DNA of 48,699 bases from Pseudomonadota bacterium (GCA_018241895.1 JAFECX010000015.1:1-48699); one strand, 5' to 3'; counted from the stretch's first letter, positions 1-7,735 are shown. The notes: generated by a model not told the origin, from the sequence alone. Made by a program: numbers and translations.

Positions 1-1165
1 CCGTGCCGGCGCGCACGCTGCCCACGGTGCCGCGCAGCACGAGGGTGCCCGCGGCCAGCCCGTCGGTGATCTCGGTCGCGCGCTCGCGCCGGCCGTCGAA
101 GAGGGCGTCGCCCTGCAGGCCCACGCTCACCTGCCGCTCGACGGCGCGGCCGTCCTCGACGCCGAGCACGTAGGGCCGCGTCTGGTCGTGGCGCACGGCC
201 GAGGCCGGGACGACGAGTGCGCGTCGCGCCGCCAGTTCGACGCTGCCGCGTGCGAACAGCCCCTGGCGCAGGGCAGGGTGCGGCTCGACGTCGAGGTAGG
301 CCATCACCGTGCGCGTGCCGCTGGCGGCGCTCGGATTGATGCGCGCCACCCGGGCGCCGATGCGCTCGCCCAGGCCGTCGATCGAGATGCGCGCCGGCTG
401 GCCGACGCGCAGTGCCAGCACGTCGGCCGGTGCGATCGCGGCTTCGAGCTCGATGCGCGACAGGTCCACGATCTCGAGCAGCCGCGCATCGACGGCGACG
501 CGCTCGCCGGGCTGCACGAGCCGCTGCGAGACGAGCCCGGCGATGGGCGCGCGGATCTCGGTGTCGCTCACCGTCTTGCGTGCCAGCTCGGCGGCGGCGC
601 GCGCGGCCTGCACGGTGGCGCGCGCAGCGGCCTCGCTGCTCACCGAGGTCTCGAGCGCGTTCTTCGAGATGAAGCCCTGCGCCACCAGCGCACGGTTGTT
701 GTCGAGCGTGCGCACCGCGATCGCGAGTTGCGCTTCGGCGCTGCGCGCCTGGTCGTCGGCCTGGCGCAGCCGCCATTCGGCTTCGGTCGCGTCGAGCCGG
801 CCGAGCAGTTGCCCGGCGGCGACCCGGTCGCCTTCGCGCATGTCGAGACGGCGCACCTCGGCCGCCACGCGCGCCTTGACCATGGCGCTTTGCACGGCGC
901 GCAGGCTGCCGGAGACGTCGAGCGTCTGCGTCAGCTCGGCGCTCGTCGCGGTGGCGATGTCGATCGGCGCGAGCTCGAGCGCCGACGACGATGCCGCCGC
1001 ACCGGTCGGCGCCGCCACCGATGCGGGCGCCGCCGACGCACTGCGGCGTTCGGCCAGCGTGCGCGCGAGCAGCATGCCGAGCACGACCCCCAGCACGACA
1101 CCGGCGAGCCACAGCGCGAGCCGCCCGTAGGCGCGGTGTGGCGCAGCGTTGCGCAGTTCAGCCAT
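1..1165 (-). CDS. RND efflux pump periplasmic adaptor (membrane fusion protein), C-terminus off the window
   Basis: Adaptor subunit of a resistance-nodulation-division pump; it would bridge an inner-membrane RND permease to an outer-membrane channel. Reading leftward from ATG at 1165 the protein starts MAELRNAAPHRAYGRL, has one hydrophobic anchor (about residues 15-35), an Ala/Ser-rich linker, then the lipoyl/barrel-sandwich region (LDVSGSLRAVQSAMVKARV), an alpha-helical hairpin (about 110-170), and the second lipoyl half with TEIRAPIAGLVSQRLVQPGE, followed by the beta-barrel. About 388 residues are visible with no stop, so the C-terminal end and presumably the permease gene lie to the left. 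The start ATG overlaps the TGA of the TetR gene by 8 bp, indicating one operon and translational coupling. Substrate cannot be read from this sequence. Confidence 0.88.
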   Translation of the reverse strand, partial: MAELRNAAPHRAYGRLALWLAGVVLGVVLGMLLARTLAERRSASAAPASVAAPTGAAASSSALELAPIDIATATSAELTQTLDVSGSLRAVQSAMVKARVAAEVRRLDMREGDRVAAGQLLGRLDATEAEWRLRQADDQARSAEAQLAIAVRTLDNNRALVAQGFISKNALETSVSSEAAARATVQAARAAAELARKTVSDTEIRAPIAGLVSQRLVQPGERVAVDARLLEIVDLSRIELEAAIAPADVLALRVGQPARISIDGLGERIGARVARINPSAASGTRTVMAYLDVEPHPALRQGLFARGSVELAARRALVVPASAVRHDQTRPYVLGVEDGRAVERQVSVGLQGDALFDGRRERATEITDGLAAGTLVLRGTVGSVRAGT

Positions 1166-2120
1166 GAGACGACGCGGCACGCACCGCGCTCTTGGCCCTC
1201 TCGGCCCTCGTGGCACTCGTCGGATTCGTCGGATTCGTCGGATTCGTCGGATTCGTCGGATTCGTCGGATTCGTCGGATTCGTCGGATTCGTCGCCGCGC
1301 GCCGGGAGCCCGGCGGGCCGGCCGAGATCGCCGCTGCGGGTTGTGCGCTGCGCGGCGGCGCCTCGAGGCCGTGCAGCATGATCTCCAGATGCGTCTGCAG
1401 CAGCGCCAGCGGCTCGGGCGTTTCGGTGCCGCGCACGCTGCAGGCGCCGAACGAATGCTGTTGCAGCGCGAGGAAGATCATCGGTGCCATCAGCGCGTGC
1501 GTGGTTGCGTCGAGCGGCAGGGCGCGGAACTCGCCGCGTTCGATGCCGCGCCGTACCGCCGAGTGAAAGAGGCGCTCCGCGGGCACGAAGACCTCGTCGG
1601 CGTAGAACTGTGCCAGATCGGGGAAGTTGCGCGCCTCGGCCAGCATGACCTTGTGGATGCCCGCTGCCGGCGTGCATCCCACGCGCTCCCACCAGCCCGC
1701 GAGCAGGGTCGCGATCAGTTCGCTGCTCGGGCCCTGGAACTGCTCCACCTTCTGCTGCCCTTCGGCGATGAGATGGCTGAGCGTCTGCCGCACCACGGCC
1801 TTGAACAGATCGGACTTGCTCGGGTAGTAAAGATACAGCGTGCCCTTGGAGACTCCGGCGCGCCGTGCGACCTCCTCGGCGCGCGTGGCGGCGAAGCCCT
1901 TCTCGACGAAGAGCGCGAGCGCCGCGTCGAGCAACTCCTGCGGGCGCGCTTCCTTGCGACGCCGGCGCACCGGCGTCTCGGGCGACGCCGTGCGCGCGAA
2001 GTTCGACGTCGCCGCCGCCGTGGCCGCGAGCGGGGGCATCGCCGCCGCCGCGGCCCGCGGGGACGGACTGGGGCGCACACGAACGGGCGCGCCCAGGGCC
2101 GAGCGGGGGGTCGCTTTCAC
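1158..2120 (-). CDS. TetR-family transcriptional regulator with an (Asn-Pro-Thr)8 C-terminal tail
   Basis: Likely local repressor of the efflux operon. The N-terminal tetra-helical DNA-binding domain is clear: ARPQELLDAALALFVEKGF (about residues 58-76) and the HTH GVSKGTLYLYYPSKSDLF (about 89-106), followed by an AcrR-like ligand domain. The C-terminus carries eight exact NPT tripeptides (about 278-301) encoded by a 9-bp tandem array at 1221-1292, then a basic tail. The longest reading starts at GTG 2120, without a good ribosome binding site; the ATG at 2039 (27 codons later) is an equally plausible start and still precedes the HTH. The stop overlaps the adaptor start. An operator-like dyad and a CATAAT box lie directly upstream. 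Confidence 0.85.
   Translation of the reverse strand: MKATPRSALGAPVRVRPSPSPRAAAAAMPPLAATAAATSNFARTASPETPVRRRRKEARPQELLDAALALFVEKGFAATRAEEVARRAGVSKGTLYLYYPSKSDLFKAVVRQTLSHLIAEGQQKVEQFQGPSSELIATLLAGWWERVGCTPAAGIHKVMLAEARNFPDLAQFYADEVFVPAERLFHSAVRRGIERGEFRALPLDATTHALMAPMIFLALQQHSFGACSVRGTETPEPLALLQTHLEIMLHGLEAPPRSAQPAAAISAGPPGSRRAATNPTNPTNPTNPTNPTNPTNPTNPTSATRAERAKSAVRAASSHG
1221..1292. repeat. 9-bp tandem array, eight exact units (CGGATTCGT)
   Basis: Eight perfect head-to-tail copies of CGGATTCGT. Read on the minus strand in the TetR frame each copy encodes Asn-Pro-Thr. Because the unit is a multiple of three, copy-number change would lengthen or shorten the regulator tail without a frameshift. 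The array is AT-richer than its surroundings and uses one codon set without any synonymous drift, which suggests recent expansion. Confidence 0.97.
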
Positions 2121-2126
2121 AGCTAC

Positions 2127-2144
2127 TGACTGACTGGTCGGTCA
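2127..2144. promoter_or_regulatory. Candidate TetR operator upstream of the efflux operon
   Basis: TGACTGACTGGTCGGTCA is an imperfect dyad (14 of 18 positions symmetric, TGAC.GAC half-site) lying just upstream of the TetR gene. On the minus strand a CATAAT hexamer (2148-2153) overlaps its edge and could be the -10 box, which would put the transcription start inside the dyad. TetR regulators commonly bind such sites to repress themselves; binding here is inferred. Confidence 0.55.
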
Positions 2145-2625
2145 CGATTATGGTCCGGAATCCTCGTCGTCCGCCGTCTGGCCTGCAAAGCATCCGCCGA
2201 GGCCCGCCGCGCGCCGCCGTCTGCGCGTCGCCGCCTCGGCGCGGGCACTCGGTGTTGCCGTGGCGGCGACGCTCGCAGGCTGCGCGCAGCCGCTCGGCGT
2301 GCCGACGTGGACGCACTCGCGTGCCGACCTGCAGCGGCTCGTCGCGCGGCGCTTTGCGCTCGAACGTCGGGAGCGCGACGTGGTCGATCTCGCGCTCGCG
2401 GCACCGCGCCTGAGCCTGCCGCCCGAACGCGATCGACCCGTGGTCGCGCTCGATCTTGCGGCGCGCGAACGACTCACGGGCGGCCGGTGGAGCGCACACC
2501 TGGACTTCGACGCCGCGCTGCGCTCGCCGCCGGGCGCTGCCAGCGCGCGGCTGGCGCAGGTGCGCGTGCAGGACGTCGCGCTCGACGCCGCGTCGGACTC
2601 CCCGGCCGAGGCTCACTATGATGCG
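2134..2625 (+). pseudogene. Remnant of a DUF1439/YceB-like lipoprotein, lacking its start and C-terminal half
   Basis: The frame running through 2221-2590 reads like an outer-membrane-directed lipoprotein: basic residues, a hydrophobic run and a lipobox (AVAATLAGC), then SRADLQRLVARRFALERR, a region resembling the start of DUF1439 proteins (SxxELxxxLxxRFPxxR followed by APRLxLxPERxR and a VRVQxV segment). No ATG is available in frame after the stop at 2131-2133; an ATG at 2150 lies in another frame, so a frameshift near 2220 may have broken the 5' end. After the RVQDVALDA segment the family-like sequence stops and the frame simply runs on under uppP. I read this as a truncated relic, not a working gene. 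The family assignment is from memory of the pattern. Confidence 0.5.
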
Positions 2626-3514
2626 CGCCTTCGTCGTCCGACCCGTTTGTCACCCCGTGGACCTGCTGCTGCTCGTCAAGGCCGCCGTCATGGGCATCGT
2701 CGAGGGGCTCACCGAGTTCCTGCCGATCTCCTCCACCGGCCACCTGATCCTTGCCGGCTCGCTGCTCGACTTCACGGGCGAGACCGCCAAGGTGTTCGAG
2801 ATCGCGATCCAGACCGGCGCCATGATCGCCGTCCTCTGGGAGTACCGCCTGCGGCTGTGGCGCGCCGTGCGCGGCGTCGGCAGCGATGCGCTGGCGCGCC
2901 GCTTCGTGCTCAACATCGCGATCGCCTTCGTGCCCGCGGCGGTGCTCGGGCTGCTGTTCGGCAAGGCGATCAAGGCGCACCTGTTCGCACCGCTGCCGGT
3001 GGCCACGGCCTTCATCGTCGGCGGCCTCCTGATCCTGTGGGTGGAGCGACACCACAAGGCGGCTTACGGCGCGCGCGATCTGCAAGGCACGCGCCATGCG
3101 CGCGTCGAGACCGTGGAGGACATGAGTGCGCGCGACGCGCTCGTCGTCGGCTGCATGCAGTGCCTGGCGCTGATCCCGGGCACCAGCCGCTCGGGGGCCA
3201 CCATCATCGGCGCGATGGTGTTCGGCCTGTCGCGCAAGGCGGCCACCGAGTTCAGCTTCTTTCTCGGCATCCCGACCTTGATGGCCGCCGGCGCCTACTC
3301 GGTGTGGAAGCAGCGCGACGCGCTGCATGCGGCCGACGTCCCGGTGTTCGTGATCGGCTCGGTGCTGGCCTTCTTCAGCGCCTGGCTGTGCATCCGCTGG
3401 CTGATCCGCTACGTCTCGACGCACGACTTCGTCCCGTTCGCCTGGTATCGCATCGCCTTCGGCGCCGTCGTGCTGCTGACCGGCACCATGGGGTGGGTGG
3501 TGTGGGCCGATTGA
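2618..3514 (+). CDS. uppP: Undecaprenyl-diphosphatase UppP/BacA
   Basis: Integral membrane phosphatase that converts undecaprenyl pyrophosphate to the monophosphate, recycling the lipid carrier for peptidoglycan synthesis. Both signature motifs are present: [15 protein letters not shown] near the N-terminus and PGTSRSGAT in the middle, with several hydrophobic helices and a final [12 protein letters not shown] helix. Three starts are possible: tandem ATGs at 2618 and 2621, preceded by GAGG six to nine bases upstream, or GTG at 2657, which gives the family-typical N-terminus [17 protein letters not shown] and 285 residues. The first has the better ribosome binding site; the last fits family length. 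The 5' end overlaps the lipoprotein remnant. Confidence 0.93.
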   Translation: MMRAFVVRPVCHPVDLLLLVKAAVMGIVEGLTEFLPISSTGHLILAGSLLDFTGETAKVFEIAIQTGAMIAVLWEYRLRLWRAVRGVGSDALARRFVLNIAIAFVPAAVLGLLFGKAIKAHLFAPLPVATAFIVGGLLILWVERHHKAAYGARDLQGTRHARVETVEDMSARDALVVGCMQCLALIPGTSRSGATIIGAMVFGLSRKAATEFSFFLGIPTLMAAGAYSVWKQRDALHAADVPVFVIGSVLAFFSAWLCIRWLIRYVSTHDFVPFAWYRIAFGAVVLLTGTMGWVVWAD

Positions 3515-3886
3515 GCGCCGACGCGGGCCCTGTGTGCACCGTCCCGACGCCGGCGGGGCCGTCGTCGGGACGGCTGCGGTGCCTGCAGTTCGTGCGCCGC
3601 GCGCAGGCGTCGGGCATCGCATCGGCGGGCGCACCGGACGCGCGACACACCGTCATGGCGGGCCATCGTCCGGCACCCTCGAAGCAGGCTTGCGCGCCGC
3701 CGGGCCGGCAGGGCGCGATGTGAACCTTGCTGCAGCGGCAGCTGCCGTGTGGGGGCGTTGCGCAGTCGGGTGCGGCGCGTCGCGGTGCGCCAGGGGCACG
3801 CCTGGCACGCCCTGCGCGCCCTGTGCGGCCTGTGCGCCCTGTGCGCCCTGTGGGCCCTGTGCGCCTTCCAGGCGCTTGCACGTGCT
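3515..3886. other. Non-coding gap between convergent uppP and trmB
   Basis: This 372-bp stretch lies between the ends of two convergent genes. No convincing gene was found: the open frames across it on both strands are shadows of high GC, with proline/arginine/alanine-rich composition. It contains a 9-bp direct array (3816-3860). No T-tract terminator was recognised. Confidence 0.6.
3816..3860. repeat. 9-bp imperfect tandem array, five units of GCGCCCTGT
   Basis: Units at 3816, 3825, 3834, 3843 and 3852 read GCGCCCTGT, GCGGCCTGT, GCGCCCTGT, GCGCCCTGT and GGGCCCTGT, with a degenerate sixth unit after. It lies downstream of the trmB stop and outside any gene I trust. The same 9-bp period occurs in the TetR gene at 1221-1292 with an unrelated unit. 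Confidence 0.9.
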
Positions 3887-4597
3887 TCACGTCGGCCGGC
3901 CGGCGGCACTCCCGTCGTGTCGCCTGAAGACCAGATCCCACACGCCGTGCCCGAGCGCCAGGCCGCGACGCTCGAACTTGGTCTCGGGCCGCCACGGCGG
4001 ACGCGGTGCGTAAGCGACCGCCGTGTTGACGAGCAGCGGCTCGGCCGAAAGCACCGCGAGCATCTGCTCGGCGTAGGGCTGCCAGTCGGTGGCGCAGTGC
4101 AGGTAGCCGCCGGGCGCGAGGCGGCTCGCAAGCTCGCTCGCGAAGGGCGGCTGCACGAGGCGGCGCTTGTGATGGCGCTTCTTGTGCCACGGATCGGGGA
4201 ACCACAGGTGCACGCCGGCCAGCGTGGCCGGCGCGATCATGTGACGCAGCACCTCGACCGCATCGTGGCGCACGATGCGCAGGTTCGTGAGGCCGCGCTC
4301 GCCGACGCGCCCGAGCAGGGCGCCCACCCCCGCTTCGTGCACGTCGATGGCGACGAAGTCATGGTCCGGCATCGCTGCGGCCACCGCGGCCGTGGCATCG
4401 CCCATGCCGAAACCGATCTCGACGATGTGCGGCGCGCGGCGCGCGAACACGCGCTCGAAGTCGAGCGGCGCGCGCTCGAACGGCAGCACGAAGCGCGGGC
4501 CGAGTTCGGCCAGTGCACGCTGCTGGCCGCTGCCCATGCGCCCGCCGCGCAACACGTAGCTGCGCAGCGGGCGGTGTGGTGCGGCAGGCAAGCTCAT
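3887..4597 (-). CDS. trmB: tRNA (guanine-N7-)-methyltransferase TrmB
   Basis: Transfers a methyl group from S-adenosylmethionine to N7 of G46 in tRNA variable loops. Family marks: [14 protein letters not shown] (SAM-binding motif I), [13 protein letters not shown], the hallmark [16 protein letters not shown] loop, and the C-terminal [12 protein letters not shown] segment. 236 residues from ATG 4597, normal for the family. An in-frame GTG at 4663 would add 22 residues without similarity to the family. No Shine-Dalgarno precedes 4597; instead GACAAT at 4607-4612 ends nine bases before the ATG, so the mRNA may be near-leaderless. Divergent from the small membrane protein at 4714. Confidence 0.93.
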   Translation of the reverse strand: MSLPAAPHRPLRSYVLRGGRMGSGQQRALAELGPRFVLPFERAPLDFERVFARRAPHIVEIGFGMGDATAAVAAAMPDHDFVAIDVHEAGVGALLGRVGERGLTNLRIVRHDAVEVLRHMIAPATLAGVHLWFPDPWHKKRHHKRRLVQPPFASELASRLAPGGYLHCATDWQPYAEQMLAVLSAEPLLVNTAVAYAPRPPWRPETKFERRGLALGHGVWDLVFRRHDGSAAGRPT

Positions 4598-4700
4598 CGT
4601 GTCGTGATTGTCCGCCGGCGCTGCGAGACATGCGTCGCAAAACGTGGCCGCGCTGGCGCGCACACCCTCCAGCGGGAGGCGCGGCTGCCGAAACGCTGCC

Positions 4701-4706
4701 GATAAT
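4701..4706 (+). promoter_or_regulatory. Candidate -10 box GATAAT for the 4714 gene
   Basis: GATAAT ends seven bases before the ATG at 4714. If it is the -10 element, transcription would begin at or next to the start codon. No clear -35 element was seen, so this is tentative. Confidence 0.4.
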
Positions 4707-4713
4707 CCGCGCG

Positions 4714-4929
4714 ATGAGGGTCTTCTACTGGGTGATGGGCCTGCTGGTCGTCGGCACCTTCGTGCCGTCGGTGGTGTATCTCGCCCTGTACGCAGCCACC
4801 GGAGAACCGGCCTGCGCCGATCGCGCCCGCACGCTGTGGAACGTCACGCGCGTGTTCACGTTGCTCGGCTTCAACATCCTCGTCTGGGGGCACGTCGTGG
4901 TCGGGCTGTGGAGCATCTGGTTCCACTGA
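4714..4929 (+). CDS. Small two-helix membrane protein of unknown function (71 aa)
   Basis: Starts [19 protein letters not shown] and ends [11 protein letters not shown]. Two hydrophobic segments (about residues 4-26 and 47-68) flank a polar stretch, with a pair of cationic/aromatic residues in the centre ([15 protein letters not shown]), so it is predicted to span the inner membrane twice. No Shine-Dalgarno is visible upstream. It lies between trmB (divergent) and tRNA-Gly, and I do not recognise the family. Codon usage and GC content match the neighbours, and the strict hydrophobic pattern supports a real gene. Confidence 0.7.
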   Translation: MRVFYWVMGLLVVGTFVPSVVYLALYAATGEPACADRARTLWNVTRVFTLLGFNILVWGHVVVGLWSIWFH

Positions 4930-5015
4930 ACCCCTGGGTGCCGCAGGCGCCGAGCAAGGCGATCGGCGCGGCAGGCAAAGAGCAATCCGATCGACCGATT
5001 ACACTGGCCGTCCGC

Positions 5016-5089
5016 GCGGGTGTAGTTCAATGGCAGAACGGCAGCTTCCCAAGCTTCATACGAGGGTTCGATTCCCTTCACCCGCTCCA
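5016..5089 (+). tRNA. tRNA-Gly (anticodon CCC), with CCA encoded
   Basis: 74-nt cloverleaf: acceptor GCGGGTG/CACCCGC, D arm GTTC-AATGGCA-GAAC, anticodon loop TTCCCAA (CCC, reading GGG codons), T arm with GGTTCGATTCC, discriminator T and an encoded CCA at 5087-5089. The anticodon stem reads GCAGC against GCTTC, giving one C-U mismatch at pair 28-42; the usual sequence would be GCTGC. The rest is an excellent match to bacterial tRNA-Gly(CCC). Confidence 0.97.
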
Positions 5090-5095
5090 GATCCA

Positions 5096-5127
5096 GGCGA
5101 GGCCCCGAACGGGGCCTCGCCTTTCTT
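5096..5127 (+). terminator. Strong intrinsic terminator after tRNA-Gly
   Basis: Perfect 11-bp stem GGCGAGGCCCC / GGGGCCTCGCC around a GAAC loop, followed by TTTCTT, seven bases after the tRNA CCA. A textbook Rho-independent terminator. Confidence 0.93.
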
Positions 5128-5195
5128 CGCCGCGCGACGCATTGGGGCGCGAAGCGCCGGCGTCCCCGGTCCCGATGGCCGGTGAGCCCCGGGTG

Positions 5196-6116
5196 ATGTC
5201 GGCTGCGACGCCGTTCACGATCGTCCTGCACCCGGCCGACGGTGCGACGGCCGCACTCGTGCGGGCCTGGGTCGATGGCACCGGCTTTGCACTCGCTCGG
5301 GCGCGGGGCCTCGAGGCGGCCAGCACGCACGATGCGGTGCTGTGCGTGACACGTTCGCGCGCGCATCTGGCGGCATTGAGCCGGCGCCCGGAGCTGCCGC
5401 AGCTGGCGTTCGCAAGCGCACTGGTGGTGCTCGCCGCCGCCACCGACGCCGGGCTCGAAGACGAACTGCTGCTGATGGGCGTGCAGGCCGTCGTCGCCGG
5501 GGCGCTGCCGGCAGCCGGCGGCGAGCTGGCGCGCCAGCTGCGCCATGCGGTGCTGCGCAAGCGCGTGGAACGCGCGGCGCGCACGGCGTATGCCACCGAC
5601 CTGGCGACCGGACTGCCGCACGAGGCACAACTGCTCGAACACATGGCCCAGCTCGTCGCGTTGCGCGAACGCGAGCCGGCGCCGATGGTGCTGATCGCGC
5701 TGCGCGTCGAGGGCTACGAGCAGGCTGCGGCGCGCCTGGGCGGCGAAGCGGCCAACGTGCTGCGACGCAAGGTGGCGGTGCGGCTGCGCAGCGCGCTGCG
5801 CGCCAGCGATGTCGTGGCCGCAATCGGGCCGCAGATGTTCGGCGTGCTGCTCGCGCATCTCGAGGCCCGGGCCGATGGCGAACGCGTCGCCGCCAAGCTT
5901 GCGCGTTCGATGCAGCAACCGATCGTGATCGCCGGCCAGCCCTGCGCGGTCGCCGTGTCGATGGGCCTTGCGGTCCATCCCGATCACGGCAAGGATGCGG
6001 CGACCTTGCTGCGGCGCGCCGTGGCGCAGGCCGGCGGCCTGTCGACTTCGGGCGCCGCGCCCGTCAGGCGGTCGGGCAGCGGGCGGCGCGGTGCCGCGAA
6101 CGACGAAGGCGCCTGA
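5196..6116 (+). CDS. REC-like/GGDEF-like protein with a degenerate GGDEF motif
   Basis: 306 residues from ATG 5196 (ATG 5175 would add MAGEPRV). The N-terminal half looks like a worn response-regulator receiver ending GVQAVVAGAL (about 95-104), then the typical linker ALRHAVLRKRVERA-like helix, then a GGDEF fold: DLATGLPHEAQLLEHM, the VLIALRVEGYEQ strand, and SMGLAVHPDHGKDAATLLRRA at the end. The catalytic GGDEF is replaced by GPQMF (211-215), so diguanylate cyclase activity is not expected. RASD (202-205) lies exactly five residues before it, at the position of the RxxD inhibitory c-di-GMP site. It may therefore bind c-di-GMP, act as a scaffold, or be a relic. No phospho-acceptor Asp could be assigned with confidence. 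Confidence 0.75.
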   Translation: MSAATPFTIVLHPADGATAALVRAWVDGTGFALARARGLEAASTHDAVLCVTRSRAHLAALSRRPELPQLAFASALVVLAAATDAGLEDELLLMGVQAVVAGALPAAGGELARQLRHAVLRKRVERAARTAYATDLATGLPHEAQLLEHMAQLVALREREPAPMVLIALRVEGYEQAAARLGGEAANVLRRKVAVRLRSALRASDVVAAIGPQMFGVLLAHLEARADGERVAAKLARSMQQPIVIAGQPCAVAVSMGLAVHPDHGKDAATLLRRAVAQAGGLSTSGAAPVRRSGSGRRGAANDEGA

Positions 6117-6184
6117 GCGGCCGGGGACGGCGGCCGCGGGCGGCGCCGGCAGCCTGATCGGCTCCGCGGCCGCGCCGGTGGAGC

Positions 6185-6205
6185 GGGCGCCGCGTCACGG
6201 CGCCC
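6185..6205 (+). other. GC-rich hairpin downstream of the GGDEF-like gene
   Basis: GGGCGCCG / CGGCGCCC, an 8-bp perfect stem with a CGTCA loop, about 70 bp after the stop. No T-tract follows, so it is at most a Rho-assisted end or RNA-stabilising structure. Confidence 0.35.
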
Positions 6206-6277
6206 ATCGTGCGCGGCACGCGCTACGATGACCCTGCCGCGGCATCGTGCCGCGTCGATGCCATCGCGAGGCCGCCG

Positions 6278-7099
6278 ATGAACCCGTTCCGACTCATGCT
6301 GCAGACGCGCGGCGCGCGCGCGCCGATCGGCACCTGGATCATGTCCGTGAGCCCGATCGTTGCCGAAGCCGTGGGCCAGTGCGGCTTCGACTGGGGCGTG
6401 CTCGACATGGAGCACACGCCGCTGGACCTGATGGGACTGGTGAACCTGCTGCAGGCGGTGGGCAACACCAAGATGCTGCCCGTGGTGCGCGTGCCGTGGA
6501 ACGACGCGGTGACGATCAAGCGCGTGCTCGACGCCGGCGCGCAGACGCTGCTCGTGCCCTTCGTGCAGAACGCCGACGAGGCCGCGCGCGCCGTCGCCGC
6601 CACGCGCTATCCGCCCGAGGGCATGCGCGGCATCGCCGCGCTCAGCCGCGCGTCGTGCTACGGCACCGCGCCCGATCACTACCGGGTCGCCAACCGCTCG
6701 ATCGGCGTCGTCGTGCAGCTCGAGACCGTGCAGGCCATCGAGCGGCTCGAGGAGATCGCCGCCGTGCCCGGCGTCGACGCGCTGTTCATCGGCCCGGCCG
6801 ACCTGTCGGCCAGCATGGGCCACGTCGGCGAGCCGGCGCACCCGGCGGTGGTGGCGACGATGGTCGACGCCGCCGAGCGCGCGCGTGCCGTCGACAAGCC
6901 GATCGGCACGCTGGGCAGCACGCCCGAGGTGGTGACACGCTACCGCGCTGCCGGCTTCGATTTCGTCGCCGTCGCGAGCGACCTCGGCCTGCTGATGCGC
7001 GGTGCGCACGCCGCAGTGCAGTCGCTGCGCGCCACCGACACGCGAGCGCAGGTGCACACGCTGACCGACGGCACGCGCACCGAGGGCGCGAGCGGCTGA
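6278..7099 (+). CDS. HpcH/HpaI-family class II aldolase
   Basis: Divalent-metal-dependent pyruvate aldolase of the HpcH/HpaI family (4-hydroxy-2-oxoheptanedioate or 2-keto-3-deoxy-sugar acid aldolases). 273 residues; marks are GTWIMSVSPIVAEAVGQCGFD-like start, FDWGVLDMEHTPLD (metal/catalytic region), LVPFVQNADEA, and the hallmark GVDALFIGPADLSASMG. ATG 6278 is chosen because GAGG lies six bases upstream and homologues begin here; an in-frame ATG at 6209 adds unlikely residues. A TACGAT hexamer at 6224-6229 could be the -10 box. It stands alone, without a degradation cluster beside it, so the natural substrate is open. Confidence 0.88.
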   Translation: MNPFRLMLQTRGARAPIGTWIMSVSPIVAEAVGQCGFDWGVLDMEHTPLDLMGLVNLLQAVGNTKMLPVVRVPWNDAVTIKRVLDAGAQTLLVPFVQNADEAARAVAATRYPPEGMRGIAALSRASCYGTAPDHYRVANRSIGVVVQLETVQAIERLEEIAAVPGVDALFIGPADLSASMGHVGEPAHPAVVATMVDAAERARAVDKPIGTLGSTPEVVTRYRAAGFDFVAVASDLGLLMRGAHAAVQSLRATDTRAQVHTLTDGTRTEGASG

Positions 7100-7324
7100 G
7101 TGCCGCACGGGCCGGCGCGGGGCCGCGAGGCGTGTGCCCGCTGTCGCCGGCATGGCCGGCGCGGCGCAGCGATCGGGTCCGTACGAGCGTGCGGCCGATG
7201 GCCTGCGGCCGACGGCGTGTGCCCAGGCACGCGCTCGACCCGGCTCGTTCAGGCCGGATCTGCGCCGGCGCCTCGCGGATGACGCCCGGCACCGTGGCGG
7301 GCCGCCAGGCCCCGAAAGCCGTGC

Positions 7325-7735
7325 TCAGCGCGCGGCCGGTCCTCGCACCGCCGTCGCCTCGAGCTCGATCATCGCCTCGGGCATCGCGAGCCGGCTGACG
7401 CCGAGCAGGGTCGACGCGGGCTTGCAGCCGGCAGCGCGCAGCCTGGGCCCGACCCGGGGCACGGCGTCGAGGAAGGCCGGCACATCGGTCACGTAGTAGT
7501 TGAGGCGCGTCAGGTCGCCGAGCGTCAGTTGGGCTTCTCGCAGCACGCGCTCGAGGTTGTCGAGCGCGCAATGGAACTGCGCCGCCATGTCGCCCGCGTG
7601 CAGCGGGTGCCCGTCGGCATCGACCGAGACCTGACCGGCGCAGTGCACGATGGCCTCGGCGCCGACGATCTCGATCGCGTGCGAGAAGTCGTACGGTTCC
7701 TGCCAGGTCCAGGGGTTGATCTCTCGTCGCTTCAT
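7325..7735 (-). CDS. RidA/YjgF-family protein lacking the canonical arginine
   Basis: 136 residues from ATG 7735 (MKRREINPWTWQEPYDFSH). It has the chorismate-mutase-like fold signatures of the family: HCAGQVSVDADGHPLHAGDM, ALDNLERVLREAQLTLGDL, LNYYVTDVPAFLDA and the closing AMIELEATAV. The imine-hydrolysing arginine of true RidA (in a PARS context) aligns here with Ser in KPASTLLGVSRL, so 2-aminoacrylate deaminase activity is doubtful; it fits the broader Rid subfamilies of unclear role. It lies 118 bp downstream of gabD on the same strand and may be co-transcribed with it. Confidence 0.82.
   Translation of the reverse strand: MKRREINPWTWQEPYDFSHAIEIVGAEAIVHCAGQVSVDADGHPLHAGDMAAQFHCALDNLERVLREAQLTLGDLTRLNYYVTDVPAFLDAVPRVGPRLRAAGCKPASTLLGVSRLAMPEAMIELEATAVRGPAAR

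Noticed and set aside
1221..1292. Possible CRISPR-like array.
   Set aside because: Nine-base units without spacers; it is a simple tandem repeat within a gene.
2260..3723. A single 487-residue plus-strand protein starting as a lipoprotein.
   Set aside because: Only the first 120 codons look like lipoprotein; after 2620 the frame is a shadow of uppP with Arg/His-rich noise.
3700..4205. Collagen-like Gly-x-y reading on the minus strand across the 9-bp array.
   Set aside because: The Gly-Thr/Arg pattern is only the translation of the 9-bp repeat in one frame; it overlaps trmB coding in a wrong frame and lacks any start or signal.
4981..5130. tRNA-Gly 3' end as an integration site.
   Set aside because: No integrase, no duplicated tRNA 3' end and no foreign-looking DNA next to it; a terminator follows directly.
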